Shown here: piece by piece, positions 33,006 to 45,420 of the stretch | Position numbering within the stretch: the stretch's first letter is position 1 | Layout of the letters: every line of letters begins with the position of its first letter | Origin: Ottelia alismoides | Lineage: Eukaryota > Streptophyta > Magnoliopsida > Alismatales > Hydrocharitaceae | Length of the DNA: 64,000 bases | NCBI GenBank assembly: GCA_037367405.1 | Contig: JAZKJV010002327.1 | Span: 1 to 64,000, forward strand | Reading direction: 5' to 3' | Notes under the pieces: generated by a model | Database searches by the model: none | What the model was told of the DNA's origin: nothing | What the model saw: the letters and a program-made list of their open reading frames with translations, nothing else | Program-made: the position numbers and the translations under genes

Positions 33006-35769
33006 TAACGGATCCGGAAAAGCCGAGTTAAGAAGGTGTTTTTAGGTGTTCGTGTTAAAATGATTTGTCGTGCGTTGTAGGCGGCAATCGGAATCGGTCA
33101 AGAAAATAATCACACAAAATGTTCTTCAATTTTATTAATGCGGTTTTATGTTTATTTTACTTGGGCAAGTCCCAAGGTCGATCACAAGGAGGCAAAGGAA
33201 CAACCTAGAATTAAGTCTATCAAAATTCGTGGGTGGTTTTCGAGGCGGTTTTTTTGCAATGCAATAAAGGGTGCAAGACGCAAATTGGAATTTTTAAATG
33301 AAATATTAATTTTTTTATGAATTTTTAAATGCAAACAAAATGAATTTCAATATTTAATTATATTAAATATTAAAGCTACTTATTTTCAAGGAACAAAATT
33401 ATCTAAGATCTATCGCTAGGTGATCGATCTAAGAAAAATCCTAAACCTCGAAAATGTGAGATCCAATACCTATTAAAAATCAAACACTGAAATATGCAAA
33501 CTGATTTTTATAGGGCAAATTCTGAATGCAAATGCAAATCTTTTTGGGCACAATGTCAAGCGCAATTAACTCTACAATGTGCAATTTTTCAGGATTTTTT
33601 AGAGCAATGGTTAATCAAATATGAATTTTAGGGCACAGACTTGGCAAAATATGTAAATTTCCACAAAACAATTATTTATTAATTAACCATCAATCACAAA
33701 AATGCCCACAATATGTCAAAGTGAAGAGAATTAATTAACAAACAAAATGCTATTTTTGGATTAATAAAATGATGTAGAGAAGAGGTTCAAAACAGAGGGG
33801 GAACACAGGGGCATAAATGCAATATGTAAATAATAACAAAATAGAAATTACAGAGCAGGGACTGAAATGTAAATACTAATAACTGGGGGGGGGGGTGAAA
33901 GCACAAAATTCCCAAGGTAGCACGTGCGTCGCACGTGCTCCTTGGGACCTTGGACGATTATGCAAAATCCTGTAAGATCGGGGGGCTCTTTGTAATTTTC
34001 CTGCGGTCACGTGCGTAGGGGGCTGATGACGTTTCCCCCACGTACGTGCTAAGCACGTGCGGGGGACCTCGGATCTGGAAGCGCGGTCGCTGGTGGTGGT
34101 TCGTGAGGGGTGGAAGGTGGCGAAGGGTGGCTGGCCTCCGGAGCTGTCGATGATCGAGGTGGCGTTGGCGGCGGTGAAGGTCGGAGGAGGCGTTGTCGAT
34201 ATTGGAGGTAGTCGGAGTGAGGCCGGCGAGGGGGGCAGCTCCTGGCTTCTCACGGTAGAGTCGGAGAGAGGCCGACGAGGGGCGGTGTCGCAGTGGAGTC
34301 GGGGATGAGTCGAGGCGGAGTAGGATTTGACAAAGTGGAGATGGCGTAGCGTTATAGAAGCACTTGGCTCGACGGCGTGAATCGCTGGAGCACGACAGCT
34401 TGGCCAGAACGAAGCTGCGACGAGGGCGAGGGCCCTCGGATCTCGCCGGCGAGGGCCACGCGGAGCTGTCACCTCCAGTGGGATAATGAAAGCACAGATC
34501 AGCGGATGGATCTCAGAGTTGGGGTCGACGAAGGTTAAATAGGCTTGAGGGGACATGCGAATCGGAGATGGTGGTGATGGGGGATATGCGAATCGGAGAT
34601 GGCGGTGATGGGGATCGGCCGAAAATCGCGGCGGACATCACCGCGGGAGGGGCGACGGCGGAGCGAAATTGGGAAGGCGGCGGCATTTCCAAACAGGGGT
34701 AGGAAGAATACGATCGCGGGCCGTCCGATCGGCCGAGATCGGACGGTCCGGTTGGGGACACGTGGCAAGTTAGGGGAGAGAGAGAGGCGGAGTAGCACGT
34801 GCTGGGCACGTGCGCGGGGAGGCACGTGCGCTGCATGTGTGGTGGCTTTTAATTTTTTTTATAAAACGAATTAATGATAGCAAAAAATGGCTGACAGGTG
34901 GCGGCACCAGATGTTCCACGTGTCAGCACCAGAAAATTCGGAAAATAAATCTTTTGTAAAATCGAAAATAAATAGTAAATGACCTCGGATCAAAAAAGTT
35001 TCTTCACAAAAATTGCTCGTCTCGATGAGATCTACAACTTTCATGACCAAAATCGATCATTTGCACAAAGTGGTATTTTTGGGGTATCCCATGTACATAG
35101 AACACATTGATTTTGGGGTTTTATAATTTTTATGTCATTTTTAGATCAGATAAAATCCGAAAAAATGTGATAAATCAGAGATAAATAATTACATATTAAT
35201 CTATTTTTTTGGATTTTTATTAATTGATAAAATAATGATATAAAATAATAGATCAAAAACCGCTAAAATAAAATATACAAAAGAGGCCCAAAACCCAACT
35301 TTCACATATGAGCTCCGATTCACACTTGAACTTGGTCTTGTTTTAAAGGTAATTGAATGTACATTAGTTCAAAAGTGAGTAGGATTAAATCGAACGCTAG
35401 ATGAGGAAGATATGAGGTTTTTAGTACGGAAATCCTGAAACTAGGGTTTGGGTTTTTGGTCCACTTATTTGGGATAGTTATTTTTTTGTATTTTTATTCT
35501 TGTTAGTGATATGTATACAGTGGAAGTGGTTTTGGGTCATTCGGAGTTAGCATGAATGAGTTAAAAATCAGGGAAGTTAGGCTACTTACAGGTAAATTTT
35601 GGCTGGGATTTTTGGCTTCTTATTTTGTGCAGAAATTAATGCTAAAATGCAATTCTTATGAAAACATGCGTGAATGCTAATTATGCAGATTAGACGCAGA
35701 TATGATGTTGATTTTGAGGGATTTGAGCTTAATAAATGAGATTTAGAGTGATGAATTCGAGATTTGTCA
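33006..35769 (-). repeat. 3' LTR of element C
   Basis: Plus reading TAACGGATCCGG (TG mutated to TA) ...GAATTCGAGATTTGTCA. Homologous in reverse to the A LTRs, for example TTTATTAAGCTCAAATCC and the CGATCATTTGCAC block. It is about 90 bp shorter than its partner and contains a G run near 33885-33896. GC-rich block at 33910-34850. Confidence 0.9.
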
Positions 35770-35785
35770 TCCCCCTATACTTAAA
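35770..35785 (-). other. Polypurine tract of element C
   Basis: TCCCCCTATACTTAAA in plus reading; minus TTTAAGTATAGGGGGA abutting the LTR, as in A. Confidence 0.85.
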
Positions 35786-37020
35786 CCATGCTCGTCCCTG
35801 AGCATCAAAAAGAAATGCCATGAAGTGAAATGAGATTGGGTTCCATACCAAGACCATGAGCTGAAGGAAAAGTGAAACTAGATTCAACCTTTGGATTAAT
35901 AGTGTGGCGGAACTTCTGTGAGACTTAGAATTTTAAAATCAACAGCCCTCAAGTTCTACATTTTGCTACAGTTTCGGCTCAGAAGTCATCTTAGATCAAT
36001 CCTCTTCCCAAAGCATTCCCTATGAACATTGAACAATCGACTCATGTGTGTGAAACGTTTTATCTCTTCCCACCCAGAATGCCGGACTACCGCGCAAACC
36101 TCCTCTCCAATGACTCGTCCTCGGGGAGTCAGGTATTTCCTTCTAAGGTCTCTCGCGCTGTGTTTACAATCGAATTGGGGGAGAAGTTAGAAGAATGAGA
36201 AAAGAACTGGAGGGTGGCCAGTGTAGTCACCTCTCCTTGTGAAGATGGCCAGTGTAGCAGAGTCTCCACCAAGATCTGCAGGTTTCTTGAAGCTTGGACC
36301 TTTTGTCAGATATTTATTTGGTAGAATGCTTCTTTGTATTTGGAATTTTTGGTGGTTCTGTTTGGATCTTGTTGTGCCCCTACAGATATAGAATCTTTTT
36401 GTTCTGTACATTTTTTTGGGGTCTTAGAAAAATTGTGCACAACCGTCCATCCCTTTTCTGAAGCTTTATTTCAACCCGTACTCCAGTCTTTAGATTTCCA
36501 CGCTACTAGAAAAGAAACTTACACAGTCTTCCAACATCCCGCCTGAGTTGAGCTAAGTGCATAGTGTGAGAGTACAAATTAATTCCTTATTCCAGAGTTG
36601 TACCCAGAATGAAGAGACCAGGTTAGACACTAGGAGTCAAACTCTGCACATTGTCATGTGGAACTTAAAGAATTAAGTCAATGACCTAAAGTTTATAAAA
36701 TCCTATTTCTTGGTAAAGTTCCTATGAAAATTAGGTGGATTAAGGTCAAGTCCAGACCACTCTCGTTTTCGGCTTATAACTCGGTTCAGAACCCGATCAC
36801 TTTTTACAGACGCACATGAATGCGATGCTGGATGAAATGCAAGTGTGTGGAATGCAGACACTTTTTTTTAATGCAAAAATGAATAAGAAGCCATTTTTTT
36901 CAAAAAAATTGGGCATAGTCAGTGTTAGTGGCAAAACTTTTTTTCTTTTTCTGTTGTTTTTGTTGTTTTTTTATGATTAATTACCCACCCCGTAAATACA
37001 TATAGACATTACACGAAAGT
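35786..37020 (-). other. 3' non-coding region of element C
   Basis: Reverse homologue of 10926-12127 in A. It includes the paired GGCCAGTGTAG motif near 36216 and 36247 and a CCTCGGGGAGTC block near 36119. No gene supported. Confidence 0.65.
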
Positions 37021-37381
37021 ATGAGGTATGGCTAAAATATATACACAATATATATACAGACCCCCTATACTTAGCGAGTGATGTGTCCTCAGAGCAGAAG
37101 AAGCGTAATGAAGAAATAGCTCAGGCTAAGCGTAAGAGAGTGGAAAATTGATATACAATGGTCTGCCCCCCTATACTTAGACTGTGAATAGTCTAAGTAT
37201 ATAAGAAGAGCGCAAAAAGAGACGGTTGGGATATGTAAATGAGGAGAGTATATATAGGTGGGTGTCGGTTCCCCCTATACTTAGGTTCTGGTCAGCCTAA
37301 GTATACGAGAAAGGTGGAAATGGAGCGATCGGGAGAAGCAGTGTGATGCGGAAAATATACAGATGGCATCGGTCCCCCTAT
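37021..37381 (-). repeat. Stem-loop/polypurine array of element C, left part
   Basis: Plus reading: ATGAGGTATGGCTAAAAT, an AT hairpin, then units at 37061-37135 (long imperfect stem), 37165-37202 (TATACTTAGAC/GTCTAAGTATA) and 37271-37306 (TATACTTAGG/CCTAAGTATA). The start of a fourth at 37374 is cut after CCCCCTAT by element D and continues at 56294. Confidence 0.85.
37377..37381 (+). repeat. Target-site duplication CCTAT of element D, left copy
   Basis: CCTAT precedes the LTR at 37382 and recurs at 56289-56293. The target lies inside the polypurine part of a stem-loop unit of element C. Confidence 0.95.
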
Positions 37382-40300
37382 TGATGAATCCACATTTCAT
37401 CATCTTTATTCTATCATTTTGGCCTCAAAAACCCTAGCAAATGCCTGTAAATAGCATTAATTCATTCATTTTAGCATTCATGCATATGCGTGTAAAAAGT
37501 GTATAAAATACTGTTTTTAATGCCAAAATTATAGAATAAAGAAAAGAAAAGAAAAAGAATAAAATATTGTAAATATTTTATGACCCGAAACCCCGAGACC
37601 TAGGCATGTTGATGAATAGGTCGACAAGGAATAAAGTAGGGGGAGATAAGGGCCAAAATACAACAAAAATACCCTTGTATTTCATTCATTCTTTCTTCAT
37701 TTTGGGACCTATTTGTGGTTCCACTTTTTATACATCAAATAAAGAAACTTTGTTCATGAAAGTTGTAGATAATTAAATAAATAAAAATACAAAAATTGAT
37801 TTCACTCAAAAATAATGTACAGATAAAAAGTTATGGTCTGAATAAGAATCCAGAATCCCAACTTCCCAGACCGATATTTCACAAATGAAAACTCCAAATG
37901 CATCAAACTCACCTTTAATTTATATAGGATAAAATAAGCTATTTAATGGCGGTGGTTTCGCATTTGGCGGTGCTACGGTTTGAAAGTTGATTCTATTGTA
38001 TACTTGTACAAATTAAAATATTCGATTTATTATTTATTCACTATTTTTGAATTTTATATTTTTATAATTTTGTAAATAATACTTATAATATATTTGTGTA
38101 TTAAATCAGAATAAAAATACAAAAGAAACACAAATAAAAAGTACTTGTATATATCACATACATTGGTACTATACCTATAAATATACCTACACGATACATA
38201 CTTATATTTTATTAAATATACAAAACATATCAGAAAAATAAAACAAAAATATATTTATGTGTCTAAAAGTATTTTCTGATTTCATAAAATACTAAATAAA
38301 ATAATAAAATTAAAATTTACAGAATAAAAATAAAAGAATAAAGTATATATGTATTATACCTATAAAGGTATAAAAGGCATCTTGTGAAAATATACCTCTA
38401 AAAAATAAATAAAAATTACCATAAAATACTTCGTAAAAAAATAACATTTTTTATTTTATAATTAAAAATTAATAAAATCGTTAGCTATTTTAAATCCAAT
38501 TTATAAGACAATTTCTAAAGGTTTTCCTGGTTGGTCCACGTGGACCAACCAGGTGCGCTGACAGTTGACCTCGGTCAACTGTCTGACCATCCCGGTCCGT
38601 GTCAGAAACCTCGTTTCTTCCCCGCCTTTGCGGATTTTTTAAGGTCGCGACTTGCATCTTTTGAGCTCGGTGTCTTCACGACTTTTGTAGACCTATGATA
38701 GGCTTTCACGCCCCTTCGTTTTTTCGAGGATTGGACCAACGATTTGCTCGTCCACCTCGTTCTTTGGAGCACATGCGCTCGGCAGTCAAACCCTACAAAA
38801 TGCAACCCCTGACTTCCTTCTCGATTTGATCCTTCTTCGCCAAATTCCCCTGTAAACCCCTAGCCCATTGCGTTCCTGGTGACAGCAAGAGGCGATTCGA
38901 GCCTGGGTTCACGCGATCTGGTGTTGATTCGAAGAGATCCAGCCCTCGCCGGAGCTCCGCCGCGAGCTCATCCCGTCGCCTCTGGTGAGCCTCTCCCCCT
39001 CTTCTTGTTGTTTCATTAGATAGTTTAGGGTTAGCTTAGGTCAGATCTATAACAGTTTCGCATTTGATTTGGTTATTCGTCGTGATTTCGTCAATCGAGC
39101 CAACGACGGAGCTGAGCTCCGCCCGCCGTTTCCGGTCGTTCCACGCATCAACCCGACCACCTGTCGCCTCCATCTTCTCCACCTTCGCTCCGTCGCTTCG
39201 CTCCCCCCTCCATCTCCCTCGATCTCACCCAGATCGAGCGACCGAGCTCCATTCTCCGCGCTTGCCGGAGCTCCATGCCCGAGTCACGACTCACCCTCAC
39301 TGCACCATCGGAGAGCACCCCGAGTATCCCCTTTTTTCCGTGCTTCTAACTCTGCAAGAACGAAGTCAAGAGGAGCTCAATCGAGCCTCGAAGGTTTAGG
39401 GAAGCACCCACCAGGTGACCCCCCTCGTCCGAGCACCTCCGATCACCTCGGCCTCGGATGAGGAGCTCCATCGACGCGGACGAGCCCCAGGACCATTTTG
39501 CCCTCGGTTCGGGGCTGGTGGAGGCCGTGTGTCGGCCGGAATCGCCATTCCAAGAGTCCTCCAGGCGGTGTTCTTCGTCATCCTCGCCCAGCCGTCGGAT
39601 CAGCCTCTTTCTTCCAGCCGTTCAGCAGCCGTCGGATCGGGGCACCTCTCAGCCGTCCGATCAGCCGTTCATGATCTAATCCCAGCCGCCCAGACCGAAG
39701 GGGTTCGGGCCGACCGATGTGCGCCACGTGTCACCATTGAGCTGCATCGCCACGATCCATTGCCGCACGCCCCTTAGCCGCTGGATTCGCCACGTGGATA
39801 AGTGGTTCGTTTCTGGCCTCACGATTACTTTTTGGGTATTTTGCATTTTGAACCCAGAACTTTTGGTTAATATCAAATATGCCCCTATGCGTGAATTTTA
39901 AAATATGTTTAGGGTAATTTGCATGCATACCCTGCCAGCTTTTATGTCTTTGCAGTTATACCCCTATGCGTATGGATTTAAATATATTTTGGATTAATTG
40001 CACTTTTGCCCTGCCGGTTTTTAGTATTTGTAATCATGCCCCTCTGAACGACAGATCACATGCTCTACGCGTGTATTTTGGTGAAATTTGCACTTAAGCC
40101 CCTGGATGTTTTTAGAATTGCATTTATACCCCTGCTAGGCTTAGGATTTTTGTATGTTTGATCTATTTATTTCACGCATCATTTGAGTGCCAAAAATTCC
40201 ATAAAAATTAACTTAAGATCCTGTCAATTTGCACTTACACGCCATATTTTTAGTTTTTATTTTTGTTGCTTTTCTATATTTATTAAAAATAAAAAACTTG

Positions 40301-41194
40301 TCATTTTAGTAATGTCTAGCTTAGAAAATACCAAAAAATAGTAAAATACCTAAAAAAATTCCAAAAAAATTGCCTATTGTGTATTTTAACCTATTTTAGT
40401 GTCAGTTCAAAAATCACTAAAAATTGCAAAAGAAGAACCTTAAAATTTGAAAATATTTAAAAACTTCAAAAATTCTTAAAAATTCTAGAAAATTCAAAAA
40501 TTGCAAACTCAGTTCCTGTAGGTTTTAAATTTTATTGTCTTTATTTGAAAATTCGTTTGGGAAAATCTCTATCTGTTTGATATTTTTAATTCCCATTTTA
40601 CCCTCGACCAGTAGCTAATTCCCTGTTTTCCTTTATTTTGCTATTTAAAAATACCAAAACATTTGGAAAAATTCCCAAAAATCATAAAAATAGTAAAAAA
40701 TCATAAAAATACCAAAAAAAGATTTCATTTTTGAATTTTTTGGCTATTTTTGCATATTTTTTTATAAATATTGTAGCAGCTCTTTCATTACCTTGCCTAT
40801 ATATTCCAATATTGAAAAAGAAAATATAAAAATATAAAATATAAAAAGAAAACACAAAATCAGTAAAAAAGAAAATCAAAATACAAAATTAAAAATTAAA
40901 AATAAAAAAAATATAAGATTAAAACCCATAAAAACCTTGATTGGCTAAGTAGTTCATTAGACCGAGGCTTTGACTTTTTGTCTACGCTCTACACCTTTGT
41001 TTCCTGTGTTCGACCCCTACTTACTTGCCACTATACATTTTTAGTAGGGTATAATAAATTTTAATCCTTGCTCTTGATTGATTGATTGTGTGGGTTAATT
41101 GTTGACGAACGGGAAAGCTTGAGTAGTCGCCTCAGCGACAGTGAGCCTGATTTGTAAGGCCATTATTTAGCGGCTCTCGCATTTTCGTTTTTCA
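37382..41194 (+). repeat. 5' LTR of element D
   Basis: TGATGAATCCAC...TCGTTTTTCA. An AT-rich U3 (to about 38500) is followed by a GC-rich block at 38800-39800, then pale tracts of 'cccctgc' type and AT-rich sequence. Homologous to the B LTR at its start (TTTATTCTATCATTTTGGCC). Open frames of up to 130 codons in the GC-rich block are not supported as genes. Confidence 0.95.
38526..38583 (+). promoter_or_regulatory. G-box palindrome followed by W-box inverted repeat, 5' LTR of D
   Basis: A perfect 28-bp palindrome (38526-38553; half-site CCTGGTTGGTCCAC, centre CCACGTGG) is followed after 6 bases by GACAGTTGACC-TC-GGTCAACTGTC (38560-38583), two opposed TTGACC boxes. Both are kept in the 3' LTR. 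CACGTG and TTGAC are known bZIP/bHLH and WRKY sites. Use as stress-responsive promoter sites is an inference. Confidence 0.65.
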
Positions 41195-41196
41195 AA

Positions 41197-41214
41197 TGGC
41201 ATCGTTGACAGGGA
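41197..41214 (+). other. Primer-binding site of element D (degenerate tRNA-Asp type)
   Basis: TGGCATCGTTGACAGGGA starts three bases after the LTR. It matches TGGCGCCGTTGCCGGGGA at all but four positions (three transitions and one transversion). It could be mutated after insertion or suit another tRNA. Confidence 0.6.
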
Positions 41215-42997
41215 GCATCGGCTTGTAGAGTACATTTGTGTCTTTTATCTGCTTAGCTATTTTTGATTATTTGTTTTTCGTGCATAATTTGTTTTGAACT
41301 GTCTGACACCTCTCTTGTTTTCTTGCGAGGGACCGCTGACCGAGGAGGATCGCCTAGGGGATCCTACGCATCCTTGGGAGGAGGAGTCGGCTATTCTACC
41401 CTAGCTGGCAGGAGAGAGCAGGAGAGCTTGAGAGAGAGAGATAGTTGGTTTTGTATTTTTGTGAGAGAGAGTCATTTAAATTGTAATAATACAGGACTTG
41501 GACAATCAGACACTTCGGGCCTAATTTCCGGGTGTTTGTTCACCCGGGGGCTCACCGCGGTTTTCTTCGCGTTTCTCGACTGTCATTTGCCGGCTTTGTT
41601 TTCCTTTTCCCTTTCTTTTGTGGAATGAGCCCTTATATTTTAGGCATTGCTTGATCGATTAGATTAGGTCCAAACACCCTAATAACCATTGCATGTACCT
41701 ATAGTGCGTATTTAGACTTAGTTTAATTAAACAGTTAAATCATCTTCTTAGATCCACCGCACCGCGAGCCCACCCCATCAAGCGCTACTCCTGAACTCGA
41801 TTTGTCGAGAAGAGGAGGGGTGGGTCTAGACCGGACTCTTTGGATCAAGGATTGGTGATTAACTTATGGTTCTTCACGTTAGCAACTGCCTGCTTAGGAC
41901 GATTTCCTTGTGCATATCAGTATGTAGTATAGGTTTATAAATTCCTACTTTGCATCCCGTATGGAGAGAGCTGGGAATCACTGTAAGTCTTCTATCTTTG
42001 CATTCATCATTTAGGCACTAAGGTGAGATTTCCATCTTAGTGCCACTTGCATTGGCTTTTCCGACTCTTCTCTCTCTGTTTTTGGATCAAATAGGAATCA
42101 AGAAAAAACAAAAACGTTAGGCGCTTGTTTGAAATTACTCAAAAGAAGCGATAACACAAAAAAATTAAAAAAGGGACTGCTAAGAAAACTTTGACCTAAA
42201 TAAAATTGGTAATTGGACTCATTGATTGGGGAGAATCACACCCTCACTTGTATTCAGGTTGCATGGGAAAGTCTCCTTCTAAGTGAGCAGAGTGCTTCGT
42301 AAGGATTAGAGCCCAAAACCAAGTCTGTGGCTGCCTTGTGTATCGCCTGGATTTCCGAAGTATTGGCGCTTCTATCGTACGTGGACGAGTAGGGCTTGTC
42401 AACATTGGTGACTCTCTATTGTGCAGAGCATCGACCTTGTCCGAAGTATCGAGCCTAGGACACGCCTTCACGGGGGTGTCTGTCTCATCGTTTTACGTTC
42501 GAGTAGGTTCTTGCACGCTCACGGGTGATTCCGTTGCGAGCGAGTTCCGAAGTATTGGTTTCGCCTATTGGCTTCCTTTCTCTATTTCTTTGGCTGAGTA
42601 GGGATCCAGGAAGGATTACAAGGACCTCAAAAAGTGCAGACTACAGGTTACACATGAGGAGGACAAGTACGGGATACTCTTCCGGCAGTACTCTCTCCTA
42701 TAGGCGTAGCGCTCTAAGGACTCGTTAAAAGATAAATACCTGAATTCATCTAAAAACTACAAAGATAATAGCCGAACCCTTACGGCTTCACGTGTTGAGT
42801 TGGTGAATCCCCTTGCTTTGTGTTTGATTGCTAGTTGGATTAAGGTCAAGATCAAAAACACCGCGCCCTTGCGCCATTTTTGCTCTCCTTCCATTTGACC
42901 CTTGCTCATTGTGAGCCTTCTACTGTTTTACAATCCTTTTATTTCTTGTTCACCCTCGTGCTCTTCATCCATCATCTTCTCCTTTGACCTTCTCAAG
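41215..42997 (+). other. Leader of element D
   Basis: 1.8 kb without a supported gene. Shared landmarks: ATGGAGAGAGCTGGGAATCA then CTGTAAGTCT (GTAAGT 41983-41988), GGGACTGCTAA near 42173, and the hairpin AGCCG...CGGCT (42770-42787) followed by GAGTTGGTGAA, 210 bases before the gag start. Short frames near 41263 and 42338 have no known domain. Confidence 0.6.
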
Positions 42998-45420
42998 ATG
43001 TCGTCACACGGATGGTTCAGTCGGGACCTCGTCGACGCCCACATCGATTCCGTGTCGGTAACAATTCCATAAAGAGGGGTGATCTCCAAGAAGTTAATTC
43101 GGATTTCGCAAATGTCTCCTTGGACTCCCCTATTCTCGCTTCCTTCAACACTTGCCTGTCACCAATAAATCCGTTGTTCGGTATGGACTCACAACCCGAA
43201 TTAGCTCTTCCCCTTCAAATAAACCGGAATTACTCTTGTCCCCGAAATAACCCCTTGTGGATGGAGATCAATTTCAGTCAATATCCTATGCTCCGTTCAC
43301 AACATTTTGGGATTGACCTTAATTCCAGATTCATCTCGACAGCGGGTGCTCAAGAAGATACTGATCAGGGATTGCTTCGTCATGCAGATTCTTCACCCGA
43401 TCACGAGCCGGAAATTCGAGTTCATTTTGAGATGGCAGGAGGAAGAGGAAACGGACCACACCCCCACCTGAGCCTGAAGTCAATCCGGGGGAGGGACAAT
43501 ATACCACACAAAACGAAGTTAACAGTCAGATGCTGGCTTCCATTCAAGCCATCCAGCAGCAGTTGACTAATTAAGCCCTGGCCCAGACCACCTTCCAAGA
43601 TATGCTGAACGATTTGGGGAGGAGGGCCGATGCAAGAGACGATCGGAGGGAGAATGATCCGAACCAAGAGCCTGATTTTAAAGAAGTCAGAGATGAGTTC
43701 TCAGTGGGAAGACCACAATTCGATGCAGCGGAAGCAGATCCACCGCAGCCCAAGCTTACGCTAAAGGAAACATACAACCCAGGAGCGGGACGCATCACTG
43801 AGTGGATTCAGGTTCCACGTATGCATGCCCACTTCGAGATGAAACCGTAATTTCTGTCCTTGCTTCCCACATTCCACGGGAATACCACTGAGGAACCATA
43901 TATCTTTCTCAAGAAGTTTAGCCGCATCTGTGCCACTGCTCACTACCCTGGCAATCCTTTGGGGATAGTCAAGATGACCACCTTTCCCTTCAGCCTTCAA
44001 GACAAGGCCCTATATTGGGTTGACCATATTGGAAAGGTCGTCATGACATGGGAGGATCTGAAGTCTGCATTTCTCCATAAATTTTATCCTCTTGGGCGAT
44101 TGAATCATATGCGTGCCCGTATCTTCAGTTTCTGCCAGCAGCCCCACGAGACTATCCATGAAGCGTGGGAGAGATTCAAGGACCTGCAAGAGAAGTGCCC
44201 CCACCATGAAATTCCAAAGACTGGTCTCGTACAACATTTCTTTGGGGGGCTATCACTCGAGAGCCAAAAGCTTGTAGATGCCGCTTGCGGCGGTTCGCAT
44301 TTCAACAAGGATGAGGACATGGTATGGAATGTCTTCGAAGAAATGGCTGAAGGAGAAGCCGCGCAAACCTCGTCCAGAGCATACATGAAGCCACTAACCG
44401 CCATCAGCAAGCCAGTGAACATGGCTTCTCACACCGAGGACAAGGATGAGAGCTCCAACCTGAGCATCATTGGGAGCCACTTGTCCAAGGTGGATATCAT
44501 TGAGAAGAGGTCGTAGGACCTCGAAAAATTGGCAGTCATTGAGAAGAGGACCCAGGGTTTGGAAAAGCTCGACCAGATATCCCAACAGGTGGAGCAGCTC
44601 GTTCGTGCATTGAATGCAAACATGTGCAACGCTGTATCTACTTCTACCGAGCCGAATGCTGAGAAGAAGGAGCCTACAATGCAGCAGAACCCTCAGCCGA
44701 CTCCACCACAGCCCCAGCCTATTCAGCACGTGTATTACGTGCAGATTCCGAAGCAGCTTCCGCAGCCCCAGACACAGATGGTTGTACATCATCCTGAACC
44801 ACAACCAGCTTACTCCGAGCAGTTCTCCCCACCCTCGCCACTGATTCAGGAGATCAATGGCGCATGGGACAATGAAGCCCAGCTGACCCGTCCTCAGGGA
44901 CATTCTCAGGGTCACAACATGGGCAACATGCCCTATCACCAACAGCAGCAGGGTGGGAGACCCTTCCAGCACTCCTACCAATACCAGCCTCCCTCCCACG
45001 GTAACACCTGGAGGCAGAACTACCAGCACGGGCCTCAACAGTCCGGATACCACGGACAGGGATATCATCAACAACCGGCTGCTCAATACAACCAGCTGAA
45101 TTCATAGTACTCCTCCAACCCTCCTCCTCACCAATTGTCTCAAGGTAACCAGTCGCAATCTCAGCCGCCATCCACGCACTCTAGGCCCCACCAGGGGGAC
45201 TCCTCTGAGATTGTACCGGTCAATCTGGTCCTGGCCTGCTTAGAGCAATTAATGAAGAACATGGCTGAGATGACCCAGAAGATTGACGACCTGACGGCAG
45301 TCAAGACCGTCATACCAACCCAGGTCGAAGCCAATCCGAATAATTTCCAACGCAAGGAGCAGGTAGCCGGCAGTGTCCAGCCCGAATCAGTTGAACTTAA
45401 TTGTTTTTTTATCTAATGTT
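42998..45420 (+). pseudogene. gag: Athila gag polyprotein region (broken)
   Basis: The likely start is the ATG at 42998 (MSSHGWFSR), but the frame changes soon after and again near 43460. From about 43470 coding runs in one frame with in-frame stops near 43572, 43848 (TAA), 44514 (TAG), 45105 (TAG) and 45414 (TAA). The capsid-like core, 43860-44340, has the Retrotrans_gag signatures FPFSLQDKALYWVD, W..L..AFL.KF and HEAWERFKDLQEKCPHHEIP, then GGSHFN.DE....FEEMAEGEA. A Gln/Pro-rich segment follows at 44640-45130. No CCHC zinc knuckle is visible. Non-functional in this copy. Confidence 0.85.

Noticed and set aside
33876..34556. 226-codon minus-strand frame in the C 3' LTR
   Set aside because: The 5' LTR has only a shorter, frame-altered counterpart; low-complexity Pro/Arg/Ser/Thr composition.
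39064..39777. Overlapping frames of 111-130 codons in the D 5' LTR
   Set aside because: GC-rich LTR block, several frames open at once, frames shifted in the 3' LTR.
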